From: Polyangium mundeleinium
GTDB taxonomy: Bacteria; Myxococcota_A; Polyangia; Polyangiales; Polyangiaceae
DNA: 64,000 nt
NCBI RefSeq assembly: GCF_028369105.1
Contig: NZ_JAQNDO010000001.1
Span: forward strand, 4,680,501 to 4,744,500
Direction: 5' to 3'
The notes beneath the pieces are model-generated. The model had not been told where the DNA came from. It did not search any database and was given only the letters and a program-made list of their open reading frames with translations. Shown piece by piece: positions 16,522 to 25,550 of this stretch. How positions within the stretch are numbered: the first letter of the stretch is position 1; each line of letters opens with the position of its first letter. Position numbers and translations under genes: made by a program.

Positions 16522-17181
16522 TCAGGAGTCGGTCGTGAAGCCGACGCCCTTGCACTGCTGCGCGTTGTAGTGACCCTTGACCGTGCCGCAGGTGCCTTCG
16601 GTGACGAACTTCGTGTCCTGCTTGATGCAGTACTTGCCCGTGAGCAGCGGATCGCCGAGCCCAACGTTGGGCCGGATCTGCTCGCACGAGTAGCCGGTCG
16701 GGCACTCGCAGAAGTTGAAGTTCGGATCCGGCGGCTCGCCATCGGCCACGCCGCACCGGCAGGAGCAGTACACGGCTTGCGCCGCGTCACGCTGCGAGTC
16801 GGGCGCGCACTGGCCGCAGACCTCAGCCTCGATCACCGTGTCGGTGCCGGGGATGCAGCAGGCCTTGTTCGCGTCGTCCGCCGTCGAACCGGCCGTCTGG
16901 CAGCCGTTCGTGGCGGCGCCTCCGGTCGTGGGCTTCGTCTGCCCGTAGGGGCAGCTCACGCGGCCTTGGAAGTGGTTCACGAGGCAGATACGGGTCTGGC
17001 ACTGGAAGGAGCGCGACTCGATGTTCTCCTCGGTCACTTTGAAGCCGGCGAAGTCGGTTTTGTACTCGTCTTCGGGGATGCAGGGGTCGCCGACGCCGCC
17101 GCTTTGACAGGCGACCGGAAGGCCGCCCAGGGCGAGTACGCTGATCAGACCAAGCATGCCGGACAGGATCGAACGGGTCAT
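16522..17181 (-). CDS. Cysteine-rich lipoprotein
   Basis: 219 residues with AAGGAG 9 nt before ATG 17181-17179. The N-terminus LISVLALGGLPVAC is a lipoprotein-type signal, although Pro occupies a lipobox position. The mature part has about 18 more cysteines in clusters (CQTRIC, ACCIPG, VCGQC, YCSCRC, FCECPTG), implying many disulfides and a compact secreted fold, and lacks CxxCH heme sites. This is a common style of myxobacterial surface lipoprotein of unknown function. A GCGCCCCT/AGGGGCGC hairpin (17205-17228) lies in its 5' leader. Confidence 0.78.
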   Translation of the reverse strand: MTRSILSGMLGLISVLALGGLPVACQSGGVGDPCIPEDEYKTDFAGFKVTEENIESRSFQCQTRICLVNHFQGRVSCPYGQTKPTTGGAATNGCQTAGSTADDANKACCIPGTDTVIEAEVCGQCAPDSQRDAAQAVYCSCRCGVADGEPPDPNFNFCECPTGYSCEQIRPNVGLGDPLLTGKYCIKQDTKFVTEGTCGTVKGHYNAQQCKGVGFTTDS

Positions 17182-17715
17182 CAGATCGTGCTCCTTGGGC
17201 CGGGGCGCCCCTGCTCCATGAGGGGCGCGCGAGCGCGACGCGCCGCCCGCGCGTCCACGTCGAGGACAGCGAACGACGCCAGCAGCGAGGACGCTAATCG
17301 AAGGGGCGACGGACCGTCAACCTCTCGATGCACAACTCGACGGACTGCCGCCGGTTTTCGTCCATGGGGGGTGTCGGTCCGGGTATGACTCGGGATCGAC
17401 CCGCGACCCCGCCACGTCCTTGGCGTGCCCCCAAGGCACTCCCTGGAGAGGTGTCGGAAGCGGCACGTGGACCGCGCTGCGCCCGGAAACCGCCGCTTGA
17501 CAAGCCAACCGTCATAATTTTACCATCCGCGGCCAGACGCAAGTATCCGCTGATTCTCATTGAAGTTTTTGGTCATCGCTCCCGGTCACGTAAACACGGG
17601 GAGCTGCGACTGCGAAGGGCCCCGTCCACTGCGGATCTAGCCGCTGACGAACGGTACCTGGGCCGGTTCGGGTCGCCTTCATCGACCTCAACCTCCGAAC
17701 GACGAGGAACGACGA
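17182..17715. other. Divergent regulatory region upstream of gltC
   Basis: 534 nt without a credible gene. It holds the 5' leader of the cysteine-rich lipoprotein gene with a hairpin at 17205-17228, an unusually AT-rich island around 17510-17580, and the promoter-like pair at 17497-17526. It separates the minus-strand block on the left from the plus-strand glt cluster and is the main candidate control region for gltC-D-E. Confidence 0.6.
17497..17526 (+). promoter_or_regulatory. Sigma70-like promoter for gltC
   Basis: A perfect TTGACA at 17497-17502, an 18-nt spacer and TACCAT at 17521-17526, in a locally AT-rich stretch. The leader to the gltC ATG would be about 185 nt, long enough for additional control. 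Confidence 0.5.
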
Positions 17716-19431
17716 ATGCGGAAAGGGCTGGCTACTCTCTGTCTTCTTGCTTCTGCCATGCTCGCGGCGCCGACGGCGTTTGCCCAGCAGGGCAAGGCTC
17801 CGGCCGCGCCGGCAGCCAAGGCTGGCGACGCCAAGAAGAACGACAAGAAGGCCGCTCCGAAGGAGATCGAGCTCGAGGACGAGGCCGACGGCCCCGTGAC
17901 CGCGGGCCAGATGACCGAGGAAGCGGCGCAAGCAAAGCGGCTGTTCGACGCGGAGCGATGGAGCGAGTCCGCGCTTCTCCTGAAGCGCGTCGTCGACGGC
18001 GAGACGGGTGACGACGAGGGCAACAAGCAGATCGCGCAGTATCACCTCGCGATCGCGCTCTATCGCCTTCAGTTCTACCAAGCGAGCTACGCGATCTTCT
18101 CCGAGATCGCGGACAAGACGAATCACCTCAAGTTCAACGAGACGCTGCTCTGGCTGTCGAAGCTCGCCACGCAGCTCCCCGAGCCTGCCGACATCATCGA
18201 GCGCGTCGGCAAGTACAAGAGCGAGCAGGTCGCGCGGTTCAACAACCCGCAGCAGCGTGATCTCTACTGGCAGCTCAACTACCTGCTCGGCCGGTACAAG
18301 TACCGCAACCGCAACTACGAGGAGGCCATCAGCCTCTTCGAGAAGGTCGACGCGAAGAGCAAGTACTACGTTCAGGCCCAGTTCTTCACGGGCATCTCGA
18401 ACGTGCAGCTCCGCAAGTCGGTGCCCGCGGTGAAGTCGTTCCAGCGCATCGTGCAGGCGCTCGACGAGGGCGTGGAAGGCGTCGAGGACGAGAGCCGCAT
18501 GCGCGATCTCGCGTTCCTCTCGATGGCCCGCACGTACTACTCGGCGTCGGTCCGCCTCGACGACAACAGCGTTCCGAAGATCGACGGCAACAAGCTCAGC
18601 GCTGCCGTCAAGTACTGGAACCGCGTCGACGTGGGCAGCGAGTACTGGCTCGACGCGCTCTTCGAGCAGTCGTGGGCGTACTTCATGGCCGGCGACTACC
18701 CGCACGCGCTCGGCAACATGCACACGATCGAGTCGCCGTACTTCCCGAACGCCTTCTATCCGGAGGCGGACATCCTGAAGGCAGTTATTTCGTTCACGAT
18801 CTGCCAGTACCAGGATGCGACGACGATCGTGGCGCGCATGCGGAAGCGCTATGAGCCGATCAAGAAGGAGCTCGAGGCGATCCTCAACCGTTTCAAGGGC
18901 GAGGACGCGGAGACGAAGTTCTTCGACTTCTTGAAGGACGTGCGCGCGGGCAAGGCGGCGCTCTCGCCGACGGTCAAGCCGATCGTCGAGAACGCGCTCT
19001 CGGATCGCCAGCTGCTCCGCAACCTCGAGTACGTACGCGTGCTCGACGAGGAGGACGCTCGTTACAAGAAGGCGCCGGCTGCGTTCCGCAACTCGCCTGT
19101 CGGCGGCGACGTGACGGACGCGCTCTCGCTCGCGCGTGATCTCGCGGTGCGCAACGCCGGCACCCTCGCGCGGGAGCGCTACCAGCGTTACCTCGACGAG
19201 CTCAACGAGCACCTCCGCGACGCCTCGAAGATCCTCATCGACATCACGGCTGCCGAGCGAAACAAGCTCGATCAAGAGGTCGTGAGCGGCCAGCTCACGA
19301 AGGAAGAAGCGCTCGTGTTCGGCGTCGTCAAGCCGGACGATGAGCACGTTCTGTGGCCGTTCAACGGCGAGTACTGGCGCGACGAGCTCGGGTTCTACCG
19401 GCAGGTCGTCACGTCGAAGTGCGGCAAGTAG
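17716..19431 (+). CDS. gltC: Adventurous gliding motility TPR protein GltC
   Basis: 571 residues from ATG 17716, with GAGGAA 6 nt upstream. Signal peptide KGLATLCLLASAMLAAPTAF, then a Lys/Ala linker and acidic stretch (KEIELEDEADG), then TPR-like repeats through most of the protein (AKRLFDAERWSESALLLKRV, YLLGRYKYRNRNYEEAISLF, FEQSWAYFMAGDYPHALGNM). In M. xanthus GltC is a periplasmic TPR protein that works with the barrels GltA and GltB in the Agl-Glt gliding complex. The assignment rests on fold, length class and position directly before gltD. The Nfs paralog NfsC is the main alternative, disfavoured by the gltF and gltI neighbours. The 99-nt gap to gltD contains two hairpins. Confidence 0.78.
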   Translation: MRKGLATLCLLASAMLAAPTAFAQQGKAPAAPAAKAGDAKKNDKKAAPKEIELEDEADGPVTAGQMTEEAAQAKRLFDAERWSESALLLKRVVDGETGDDEGNKQIAQYHLAIALYRLQFYQASYAIFSEIADKTNHLKFNETLLWLSKLATQLPEPADIIERVGKYKSEQVARFNNPQQRDLYWQLNYLLGRYKYRNRNYEEAISLFEKVDAKSKYYVQAQFFTGISNVQLRKSVPAVKSFQRIVQALDEGVEGVEDESRMRDLAFLSMARTYYSASVRLDDNSVPKIDGNKLSAAVKYWNRVDVGSEYWLDALFEQSWAYFMAGDYPHALGNMHTIESPYFPNAFYPEADILKAVISFTICQYQDATTIVARMRKRYEPIKKELEAILNRFKGEDAETKFFDFLKDVRAGKAALSPTVKPIVENALSDRQLLRNLEYVRVLDEEDARYKKAPAAFRNSPVGGDVTDALSLARDLAVRNAGTLARERYQRYLDELNEHLRDASKILIDITAAERNKLDQEVVSGQLTKEEALVFGVVKPDDEHVLWPFNGEYWRDELGFYRQVVTSKCGK

Positions 19432-19444
19432 CGGGAGGCCCGAG

Positions 19445-19470
19445 GGGGCGGCGACGTGTCGCGCCGCCCC
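19445..19470 (+). other. Hairpin between gltC and gltD
   Basis: GGGGCGGCG (19445-19453) pairs perfectly with CGCCGCCCC (19462-19470) around an 8-nt loop, followed by a second small stem GCGGC-aaa-GCCGC at 19480-19492. With no U-run these look like an mRNA processing or stability element rather than a terminator, leaving gltC-gltD co-transcribed. Confidence 0.45.
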
Positions 19471-19530
19471 GGGGGGATTGCGGCAAAGCCGCCTCCGGGT
19501 TGCGAGTTATCAGTTGAGGAGATGACGACG

Positions 19531-22500
19531 ATGAAGCAGTCCAACGTGAGTGCGCTGCGACGGCTCCGTTTCGTGACGGGCGCAGCAGCACTTTTCACCG
19601 CCGCCGTCGCGACGGGCCCGGCGTCGGCCGCCGATGAATGCATCACGCAACAAGCCAAGGACTCGCTGGCGCAGTGCCCCGGCGGGTCGCTCAAGCAGAG
19701 CGCTGGCAAGAAGCCGGCGATGAGCTTCAAGTCGGCGCCGCAGGGCGTTCAGCTGAAGAAGCGGGACGACCAGCTCAAGCCGACGAATCCGACGGCGTCG
19801 ATGAACGCCGCGCAACGCGACGAGCGTCGCAACCGGCTGGCAGCGCGCTCGCGCCAGCTGCTCATCACCGAGATCCAGGGCCTCGAGAGCCTCTTCTCGA
19901 ACACCCCGAAGAACGCGCCCGATCGTCCGAAGCTGATGCGGCGTTTGGCCGAGGGGTACGTCGAGCTTGAGTCGGCCGCGTTCCGCGACAAGACCGAGCA
20001 GAGCATCAACGCCGACGAGGCGAAGCGCAAGAACCCCAAGGCAGAGAAGGGGTTCCGTGACGAGGCGGCGAAGGCCGACAAGATCCTCGTCGCCGCGAGG
20101 CAGCAGGCGATCAAGTACTACTCGCTGCTGAAGAATGGCTACCCGAAGTGGTGCCAGAGTTCGAACGCGCAGGACCCGACGAAGAGCACGGGCTGCACGG
20201 ACGAGGTGCTCTACTACCTCGCGTATGAGTACGAGCAGGCCAACCAGCTCGATCAGGCGCGCAAGGTGTACTTCGAGCTGATCCAGAACTGGCCGCAGTC
20301 GAAGTTCATCCCGAACGCGTACCTCGCATTCGGCGAGCTCTTCTTCAACGAGGCGCAGGGCGATCCCTCCAAGTGGCAGCTCGCGGAGCAGTCGTACCAG
20401 GAGGTCGTGAAGTACCCGCCGCCGGACAACAAGGTCTGGGGCTACGCGCACTACAAGCTCGGCTACGTGTACTGGAACCAGGGCGAGTTCCCGAAGGCGC
20501 TCACCGAGTTCAAGAAGACCATCGAGTACGGCATGCAGTACCAGCAGCTGCCAAACGCGAAGGAACTCGCGAACTCCGCGCGGCGCGACATCATCCCGGT
20601 GTACGCGCTCGCGGCGGCACCGAAGGCCGCGCACGACTTCTTCAAGCCGCTCTCGGGCGACACGGGCGTCAACAACGAGAAGACGCTCAAGATGCTCGAC
20701 GACCTCGGCCAGAACTACCTGGACACCGGCCACTACAAAGAGGGCATCGAGCTCTACAAGGACCTCATGGTCCGCGATCGTGGCCCGAAGTACTGCAAGT
20801 ACCAGGGCCACATCACCGAGGCCACGCTTGCCATGAAGTCCGGCAACAAGGACTCGATCAAGGGCGAGCTCGACCAGATGCTCGAGGTGCACAACAAGTT
20901 CATCAGCGAGGGGCACCCCGACGACATGAAGCTGAAGTGCTCGAACGCGACCGCGGGTCTTCTCACGGAGACCGCAATGGCGTGGCACCTCGAGGCCGTC
21001 GGATCAGGCGGCGTGCGCGGCACGGGTGACAAGAAGACGATGACGCTCGCGACGCTGCTCTACGAGCGCGTCGTGCAGAACTTCAAGCAGGAGCAGTTCG
21101 CGCGCTTCGAGTTCCCGCGCATCGTGAAGGAAGACTGGCCGAACGTCTTCAAGATCAAGTACGCGATGGCCGACCTCGCGTACTTCAACAAGGATTGGGC
21201 CAAGTGCGGCCCGGCCTTCGACTCGGTCGTCGCGGAGGATCCGAGCGGCCCGCTCGCGCCCGAGGCCGCGTTCGCAGCGGTGCTCTGCTACCAGAACATC
21301 TACACCGAGATGCACAAGGACGGCTCGGAGAAGAAGGGCACCGGGCAGCTCCCGAGTGCTGCGGATGGTGGCAAGAAGGGCGACAAGAAGGCCGACAAGG
21401 CCAAGTGGGCCCCGAAGGATTTGACCGACAACCAGAAGGGCATGCTGACCGCGTTCAACCGGTACATCTGCTACATCAAGCCGCCGGAGAACGACAAGGA
21501 AGCCCAGGAAAACTACGTCGAGGTCAAGTACGCGCGCGCCCGCACGTACTTCGAGGCGCAGCACTGGGAGGAGGCGGCGTACGCGTTCCGCGACGTCGCG
21601 GTGAACCACTCCGACAAGGACGTCGGCATCTACGCGACGCAGCTCTACCTCGAGTCGCTCAACATCCTTGGCTCGAACTCGGAGCCGGCACGGCCCTCCT
21701 GCTACGACAACATGGCCGAGGACGTGCCCAAGTTCCTCGACCTGTACTGCAAGGGCGGCAAGGAAAAGGAGAACGCCGAGCAGTGCGGGATCCTGACGCG
21801 CATCCAGCGCGACATCGAGCGTCTGCGCGCGCAGAAGCTCATCGAGTCGGCGGACGCCGGTGGCCAGGGCGTCGACACGATCAAGATGTACGAGCGCGGC
21901 GCGCAGGCCTACATGGACCTGTGGAAGAAGTACGGCGAAGCCGCGTGCGAGAAGAAGGAAGCCTCCTGCGAGAAGGGCGAGGAGATCCTCTACAACGCGG
22001 CTCGCGCGTTCCAGGCTGCACGCCTCATCGCGAAGTCGATCACGGCGCGTCAGATCCTGCTGAACCCGAAGTACAACCTCGACAAGACCGAGCTCGCGAA
22101 GAAGTCGATCTACGAGATCGGCGGTAACTACCAGGCGATCGCGGTCTACGACGAGGCGGCGAACTGGTACGAGCGGTTCTCGCGCGAGAACCCGAAGATG
22201 GAGAAGGCTGCCGAGGCGCTTCAGGACGCCGTCGTGCTTCGTCTCGGTCTTGGTCAGGAGGATCAGGCGATCAAGGACGCCGACCTCTTCAACAAGAACT
22301 ACGGGTCACAGAAGCCGACCGAGGCAGCGAAGATCGCGTTCGCCATCGGGTCGCACTACATCGACAAGGAAGATTGGGACGGCGCGCGGCGGCGGCTCAG
22401 CTCGGCCATGGGCCAGATCGATCGCAACGCGACGTTCGACGTCCAGATCCAGGCGCACGCGCTGCTCGGGCGGGTCTTCACGAAGATCAACAACCCGTCG

Positions 22501-23376
22501 AGCGCGACGCCCGAGTACAACAAGGTCCGCGGCTACTGGAAGGATCCGCAGGCTGCGCTGAAGAAGCTCGACTCCATCGGCGGCAGTGAGGAAGAGAAGA
22601 TTCGTCGTCTGGGCAAGTCGCTGACGGCCGTCGGTGAGGCGCTCTTCTTCTTCGCCGAGCTGAAGCGTAAGGAGGTCGATAAGATCCGGTTCCCCGAATA
22701 CAAGGGCTCCGGCCAGCGTGACGATGTGATGAAGCACATCAACACGAAGGTCATGGACTGGATCAAGAAGAAGCGGCCGGCGATCGAGGAAGCCTCGAAC
22801 GAGTACGTGAAGATCGTCAACCTCGAGCCGCTGCCTCCGCCTCGCTGGGTCATCGCCGCCGGTTCGCGTGTCGGTCAGATGTGGAGCAAGTTCGTCGCCG
22901 AGTTCCGTGCCGCGCCGATCCCGAAGGAGTGGAAGGGCAACGGAATGGTCCCGGGTACGGACCTCAGCTACGCCGAGCTCCGCGGCGAGTACTACGTGAA
23001 GCTCGACGAGGCGAGCGAGCCGCAGAAGTTGGCTGCGAAGGCCGCCTTCAAGAAGTGCCTCGACTACTCGGTCAAGTATCAGTTCTTCGATGAGTACTCG
23101 CGTGCCTGCGAGGTGTGGCTGTCGAAGAACTACGGCGCCGAGTACCACCTCATCGACGAGTTCCGTGGTTCGCCGTCGCGGGTGAACTCGGGTCTCAGCG
23201 ATCGCGCGCAGCCGCTCAACCTCGACGGTACGGCGTTCACGCCTGCGAGCGATGCTCCGCAAGCCGAGAACAAGCCTGCGGCGGCGCCGGCGACGGGCGA
23301 CAAGCCCGCCGAGGCGAAGCCCGGCACGTCACCCGAGAAGGCCGCCATCGAGGGCGCCACCACCAAGAAGAACTAA
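19531..23376 (+). CDS. gltD: Adventurous gliding motility TPR protein GltD (AgmU)
   Basis: 1,281 residues from ATG 19531; GAGGAG at 19516-19521 gives 9-nt spacing to it, better than the in-frame ATG at 19522 that touches this site. Signal peptide LRFVTGAAALFTAAVATGPA, then a long TPR solenoid (EVLYYLAYEYEQANQLDQAR, HYKLGYVYWNQGEFPKALTE, YARARTYFEAQHWEEAAYAF) and a Pro/Ala tail. In M. xanthus GltD/AgmU is a very large TPR protein of the gliding complex, mainly periplasmic, required for A-motility. Size, fold and order gltC-D-E-F-G fit. The gap to gltE is 11 nt, so they share a transcript. Confidence 0.85.
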   Translation: MKQSNVSALRRLRFVTGAAALFTAAVATGPASAADECITQQAKDSLAQCPGGSLKQSAGKKPAMSFKSAPQGVQLKKRDDQLKPTNPTASMNAAQRDERRNRLAARSRQLLITEIQGLESLFSNTPKNAPDRPKLMRRLAEGYVELESAAFRDKTEQSINADEAKRKNPKAEKGFRDEAAKADKILVAARQQAIKYYSLLKNGYPKWCQSSNAQDPTKSTGCTDEVLYYLAYEYEQANQLDQARKVYFELIQNWPQSKFIPNAYLAFGELFFNEAQGDPSKWQLAEQSYQEVVKYPPPDNKVWGYAHYKLGYVYWNQGEFPKALTEFKKTIEYGMQYQQLPNAKELANSARRDIIPVYALAAAPKAAHDFFKPLSGDTGVNNEKTLKMLDDLGQNYLDTGHYKEGIELYKDLMVRDRGPKYCKYQGHITEATLAMKSGNKDSIKGELDQMLEVHNKFISEGHPDDMKLKCSNATAGLLTETAMAWHLEAVGSGGVRGTGDKKTMTLATLLYERVVQNFKQEQFARFEFPRIVKEDWPNVFKIKYAMADLAYFNKDWAKCGPAFDSVVAEDPSGPLAPEAAFAAVLCYQNIYTEMHKDGSEKKGTGQLPSAADGGKKGDKKADKAKWAPKDLTDNQKGMLTAFNRYICYIKPPENDKEAQENYVEVKYARARTYFEAQHWEEAAYAFRDVAVNHSDKDVGIYATQLYLESLNILGSNSEPARPSCYDNMAEDVPKFLDLYCKGGKEKENAEQCGILTRIQRDIERLRAQKLIESADAGGQGVDTIKMYERGAQAYMDLWKKYGEAACEKKEASCEKGEEILYNAARAFQAARLIAKSITARQILLNPKYNLDKTELAKKSIYEIGGNYQAIAVYDEAANWYERFSRENPKMEKAAEALQDAVVLRLGLGQEDQAIKDADLFNKNYGSQKPTEAAKIAFAIGSHYIDKEDWDGARRRLSSAMGQIDRNATFDVQIQAHALLGRVFTKINNPSSATPEYNKVRGYWKDPQAALKKLDSIGGSEEEKIRRLGKSLTAVGEALFFFAELKRKEVDKIRFPEYKGSGQRDDVMKHINTKVMDWIKKKRPAIEEASNEYVKIVNLEPLPPPRWVIAAGSRVGQMWSKFVAEFRAAPIPKEWKGNGMVPGTDLSYAELRGEYYVKLDEASEPQKLAAKAAFKKCLDYSVKYQFFDEYSRACEVWLSKNYGAEYHLIDEFRGSPSRVNSGLSDRAQPLNLDGTAFTPASDAPQAENKPAAAPATGDKPAEAKPGTSPEKAAIEGATTKKN

Positions 23377-23387
23377 GGGAGCGAGCC

Positions 23388-24866
23388 ATGAAGAGGTTTT
23401 CGATTCTTGTGGCGACGGCTGCCCTCACTGCCGCAGTTGGTTGCGGCGGTGGGGGAGGGGGAACGGGCGGCAAGCCCGCGGTGGATCCCAAGACCGGCGC
23501 GGCGATCGTTGACAGCAAAGGCAACTCGGTCTCCGTCGCTGCGGCGAACAAGTACAAGGATGGTCTCGAGGCCTTTAACAAGCACGACAAGGCCCGTGAC
23601 TGGACCGAGGCCACTTGCCAGGAGACGGCGGCGATCTTCCTCGACGCGGCCGACGAGCAGGCCGGCAAGACGCTGGTCGAGGCGATCTACAACGCGGGCG
23701 TCTCGTATCAGCGCTGCAAGCAGGACGCGAAGGCGAAGGAGTATTTCAAGAAGGCGCTCGACGCGGATCCCAAGTTCCACCGCGCACGGGTGCAACTCGC
23801 GATTTACTCCTTCGCCGAGTCGCAGGAGAAGGCGATCGATCAGGCGATCAACGATCTGTACCAAGCGGCGGTCGTCGACGCGCGGTTCCAGAACGTCGAG
23901 GGCCTCGTCCAGCTCGGCATGTTGCACATGAAGCGCAACAACGCGCAGCCGGACAAGGATGGTCGCACGGACCTGCAGAACGCGAAGCGCTACGCGCAGA
24001 GCGCGCTGGCCGTTGATGACGGGTATCTGCCGGCGTTCAATCTGCTCGCGCTGATCTACATGGAGTCGGCGAAGGTGAAGGCGGGTCGTTCCTCCAAGAA
24101 GGGCGTCGCGACGAACGTCAGCAAGGAGAAGAAGATCGACACGCAGGCGCTGGATCTCGCGGCTCTGGTCTGCTCGCAGGCCATCCGCAAGAACCCGAAC
24201 TACGCGCCGATCCACAACACGGCCGGCATGATCCAGGTCGAGCTCAGCAACCTGAACGGCGCGGTGAGCGCGTTCAATACGGCGCGTAAGCTCGACCCGA
24301 CCTTCTACGAGGCGCAGATGAACTTCGCCGCCGTGAACCTGAGCTTCCGTGGGTTCGCGCAGGCGGAGGAGGCGTATCGCGCCGCGCTGAAGATGCGGCC
24401 GAACGATTACGACGCGCACCTCGGGCTCGCGCTCGCGCTTCGTGGTCAGATCGACGATACGAACTTCGACAAGATGGTCGCAGCGGCCGCCGCCGAGCTG
24501 GCGGAGGCGAAGAAGCTCGCGCCGGAACGGGCGGAGACGTACTACAACGACGCGATCCTCACGCAGGAGTACAAGGCGAAATCGGGTGGCAAAGATGCCG
24601 AGCCGATGCTCCTCGCGGCGAAGCAGCTCTTTGGCGAGTTCATCGCCAAGGCTGGGAGCGCGCCCGAGTATGCGGATGCGGTGAAGCGCTCGAAGGAGCG
24701 CATGGAAGAGATCCAGCAGATCATCGACTTCAACAAGCAGACCGAGGCAGAGCGCAAGGCAGCCGAGGCGGAGGCGAAGAACCGCGCCGCCGAGGCGGAA
24801 GCCAAGGGCACCGAGGAGGGCGGCGAGGCGAAGCCGCCCGAGGGTGGTGCGCCACAGCCTCAGTGA
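23388..24866 (+). CDS. gltE: Adventurous gliding motility TPR lipoprotein GltE (AglT)
   Basis: 492 residues from ATG 23388, with AAGGGAG upstream. Lipoprotein signal ILVATAALTAAVGCGGGGGG, where the lipobox Cys is followed by a glycine run. TPR-like repeats fill residues 50-430 (EAIYNAGVSYQRCKQDAKAK, LVQLGMLHMKRNNAQPDKDG, HNTAGMIQVELSNLNGAVSA) and the C-terminus is a Glu/Ala/Lys helix. The TPR-lipoprotein combination directly after gltD is that of GltE/AglT, needed for A-motility in M. xanthus. A strong intrinsic terminator follows immediately and ends the gltC-D-E unit. Confidence 0.85.
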   Translation: MKRFSILVATAALTAAVGCGGGGGGTGGKPAVDPKTGAAIVDSKGNSVSVAAANKYKDGLEAFNKHDKARDWTEATCQETAAIFLDAADEQAGKTLVEAIYNAGVSYQRCKQDAKAKEYFKKALDADPKFHRARVQLAIYSFAESQEKAIDQAINDLYQAAVVDARFQNVEGLVQLGMLHMKRNNAQPDKDGRTDLQNAKRYAQSALAVDDGYLPAFNLLALIYMESAKVKAGRSSKKGVATNVSKEKKIDTQALDLAALVCSQAIRKNPNYAPIHNTAGMIQVELSNLNGAVSAFNTARKLDPTFYEAQMNFAAVNLSFRGFAQAEEAYRAALKMRPNDYDAHLGLALALRGQIDDTNFDKMVAAAAAELAEAKKLAPERAETYYNDAILTQEYKAKSGGKDAEPMLLAAKQLFGEFIAKAGSAPEYADAVKRSKERMEEIQQIIDFNKQTEAERKAAEAEAKNRAAEAEAKGTEEGGEAKPPEGGAPQPQ

Positions 24867-24873
24867 GGGAAAG

Positions 24874-24909
24874 GCCCGCGGTGCCCAGGACGGCACCGCG
24901 GGCTTTTTT
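24874..24909 (+). terminator. Strong intrinsic terminator after gltE
   Basis: A perfect 12-bp stem GCCCGCGGTGCC / GGCACCGCGGGC with a 6-nt loop, followed by six Ts, starting 8 nt after the gltE stop codon. It separates gltC-D-E from gltF and following genes. Confidence 0.93.
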
Positions 24910-24994
24910 GGATCCTCCGGGAACCTTGGGTCGTTCGGGGTGTCTTTTCAGGCCAGGTCGAGAGAGTCTCGAACGAAACCTGGCTCGGATCCCG

Positions 24995-25024
24995 TTGACC
25001 ACGTCCCTTCGGGGACGGTACGAT
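24995..25024 (+). promoter_or_regulatory. Sigma70-like promoter for gltF with hairpin in the spacer
   Basis: TTGACC (24995-25000), an 18-nt spacer and TACGAT (25019-25024), 42 nt before the gltF ATG and downstream of the gltE terminator. The spacer contains CGTCCC-TTCG-GGGACG (25002-25017), an inverted repeat that could be a repressor or activator site. Confidence 0.6.
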
Positions 25025-25065
25025 GTGACTGAAAATACGGCGAAGACTGGCGAGGAGGCTTGAAG

Positions 25066-25338
25066 ATGAAGAGGTCAACGCGTTTGGGTGCTGCGCTGGT
25101 CGCTGGTGTCGGCGTTCTTCTCGTGTCGTCGTTTGCGTTTGCCCAGGGCAAAGCGGGCGCCGGTGGGAAGAAGGACGAGGGGTACGGATACGAGTTCACG
25201 GACGATCCCCTCAACGCCGGTGGTTTCGGGCCGACCGACGCGACGATCCGCGTTCGTCCCGGTCCGGTTCGCACGACCCTGATTCGTCCGCGCACGTCGT
25301 TCGTGCCGGAGATGCTGAAGTCGGTCGAGAATCTCTGA
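25066..25338 (+). CDS. gltF: Small exported gliding motility protein, GltF-like
   Basis: 90 residues from ATG 25066, with GAGGAGG 7 nt upstream. Signal peptide LVAGVGVLLVSSFAFAQG; the mature protein is short and basic, with a distinctive C-terminus (RPGPVRTTLIRPRTSFVPEM then LKSVENL). In M. xanthus a small periplasmic protein, GltF, is encoded between gltE and gltG; position and size match, but I have no independent signature for the family, so the symbol rests mostly on synteny. It has its own promoter and is followed by a 212-nt gap with an inverted repeat before gltG. Confidence 0.62.
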   Translation: MKRSTRLGAALVAGVGVLLVSSFAFAQGKAGAGGKKDEGYGYEFTDDPLNAGGFGPTDATIRVRPGPVRTTLIRPRTSFVPEMLKSVENL

Positions 25339-25342
25339 GGAG

Positions 25343-25469
25343 ACTCGGGGACTCGTGCGGGGGGCTCGGGCTGCGGTTTCGAGCGGACGCGGGGAACGCG
25401 ATCGCAGGGCCGCAGCGATGAATCCAAGGGCTCCATCGCCTTTTTGGGAAGGCACACGAGTCCCTGAGT
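25343..25469. repeat. Inverted repeat pair between gltF and gltG
   Basis: ACTCGGGGACTCGTG at 25343-25357 and its near-exact reverse complement CACGAGTCCCTGAGT at 25455-25469 (14 of 15 match) flank 97 nt. A further CCCCG-aacc-CGGGG stem lies just downstream (25481-25494). It could fold as an RNA leader structure or act as a paired protein-binding site. Confidence 0.5.
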
Positions 25470-25550
25470 AATATTCGATGCCCCGAACCCGGGGTTTCTG
25501 GTCGCCTCGGGCGACGGCGGGACGCAAAAGGCAGGGAAGGCTGGCTCACG

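Noticed and set aside
16497-16790. Upstream extension of yraN to 16790
   Set aside because: It would overlap the cysteine-rich lipoprotein gene almost entirely, in another frame, and has no family resemblance.
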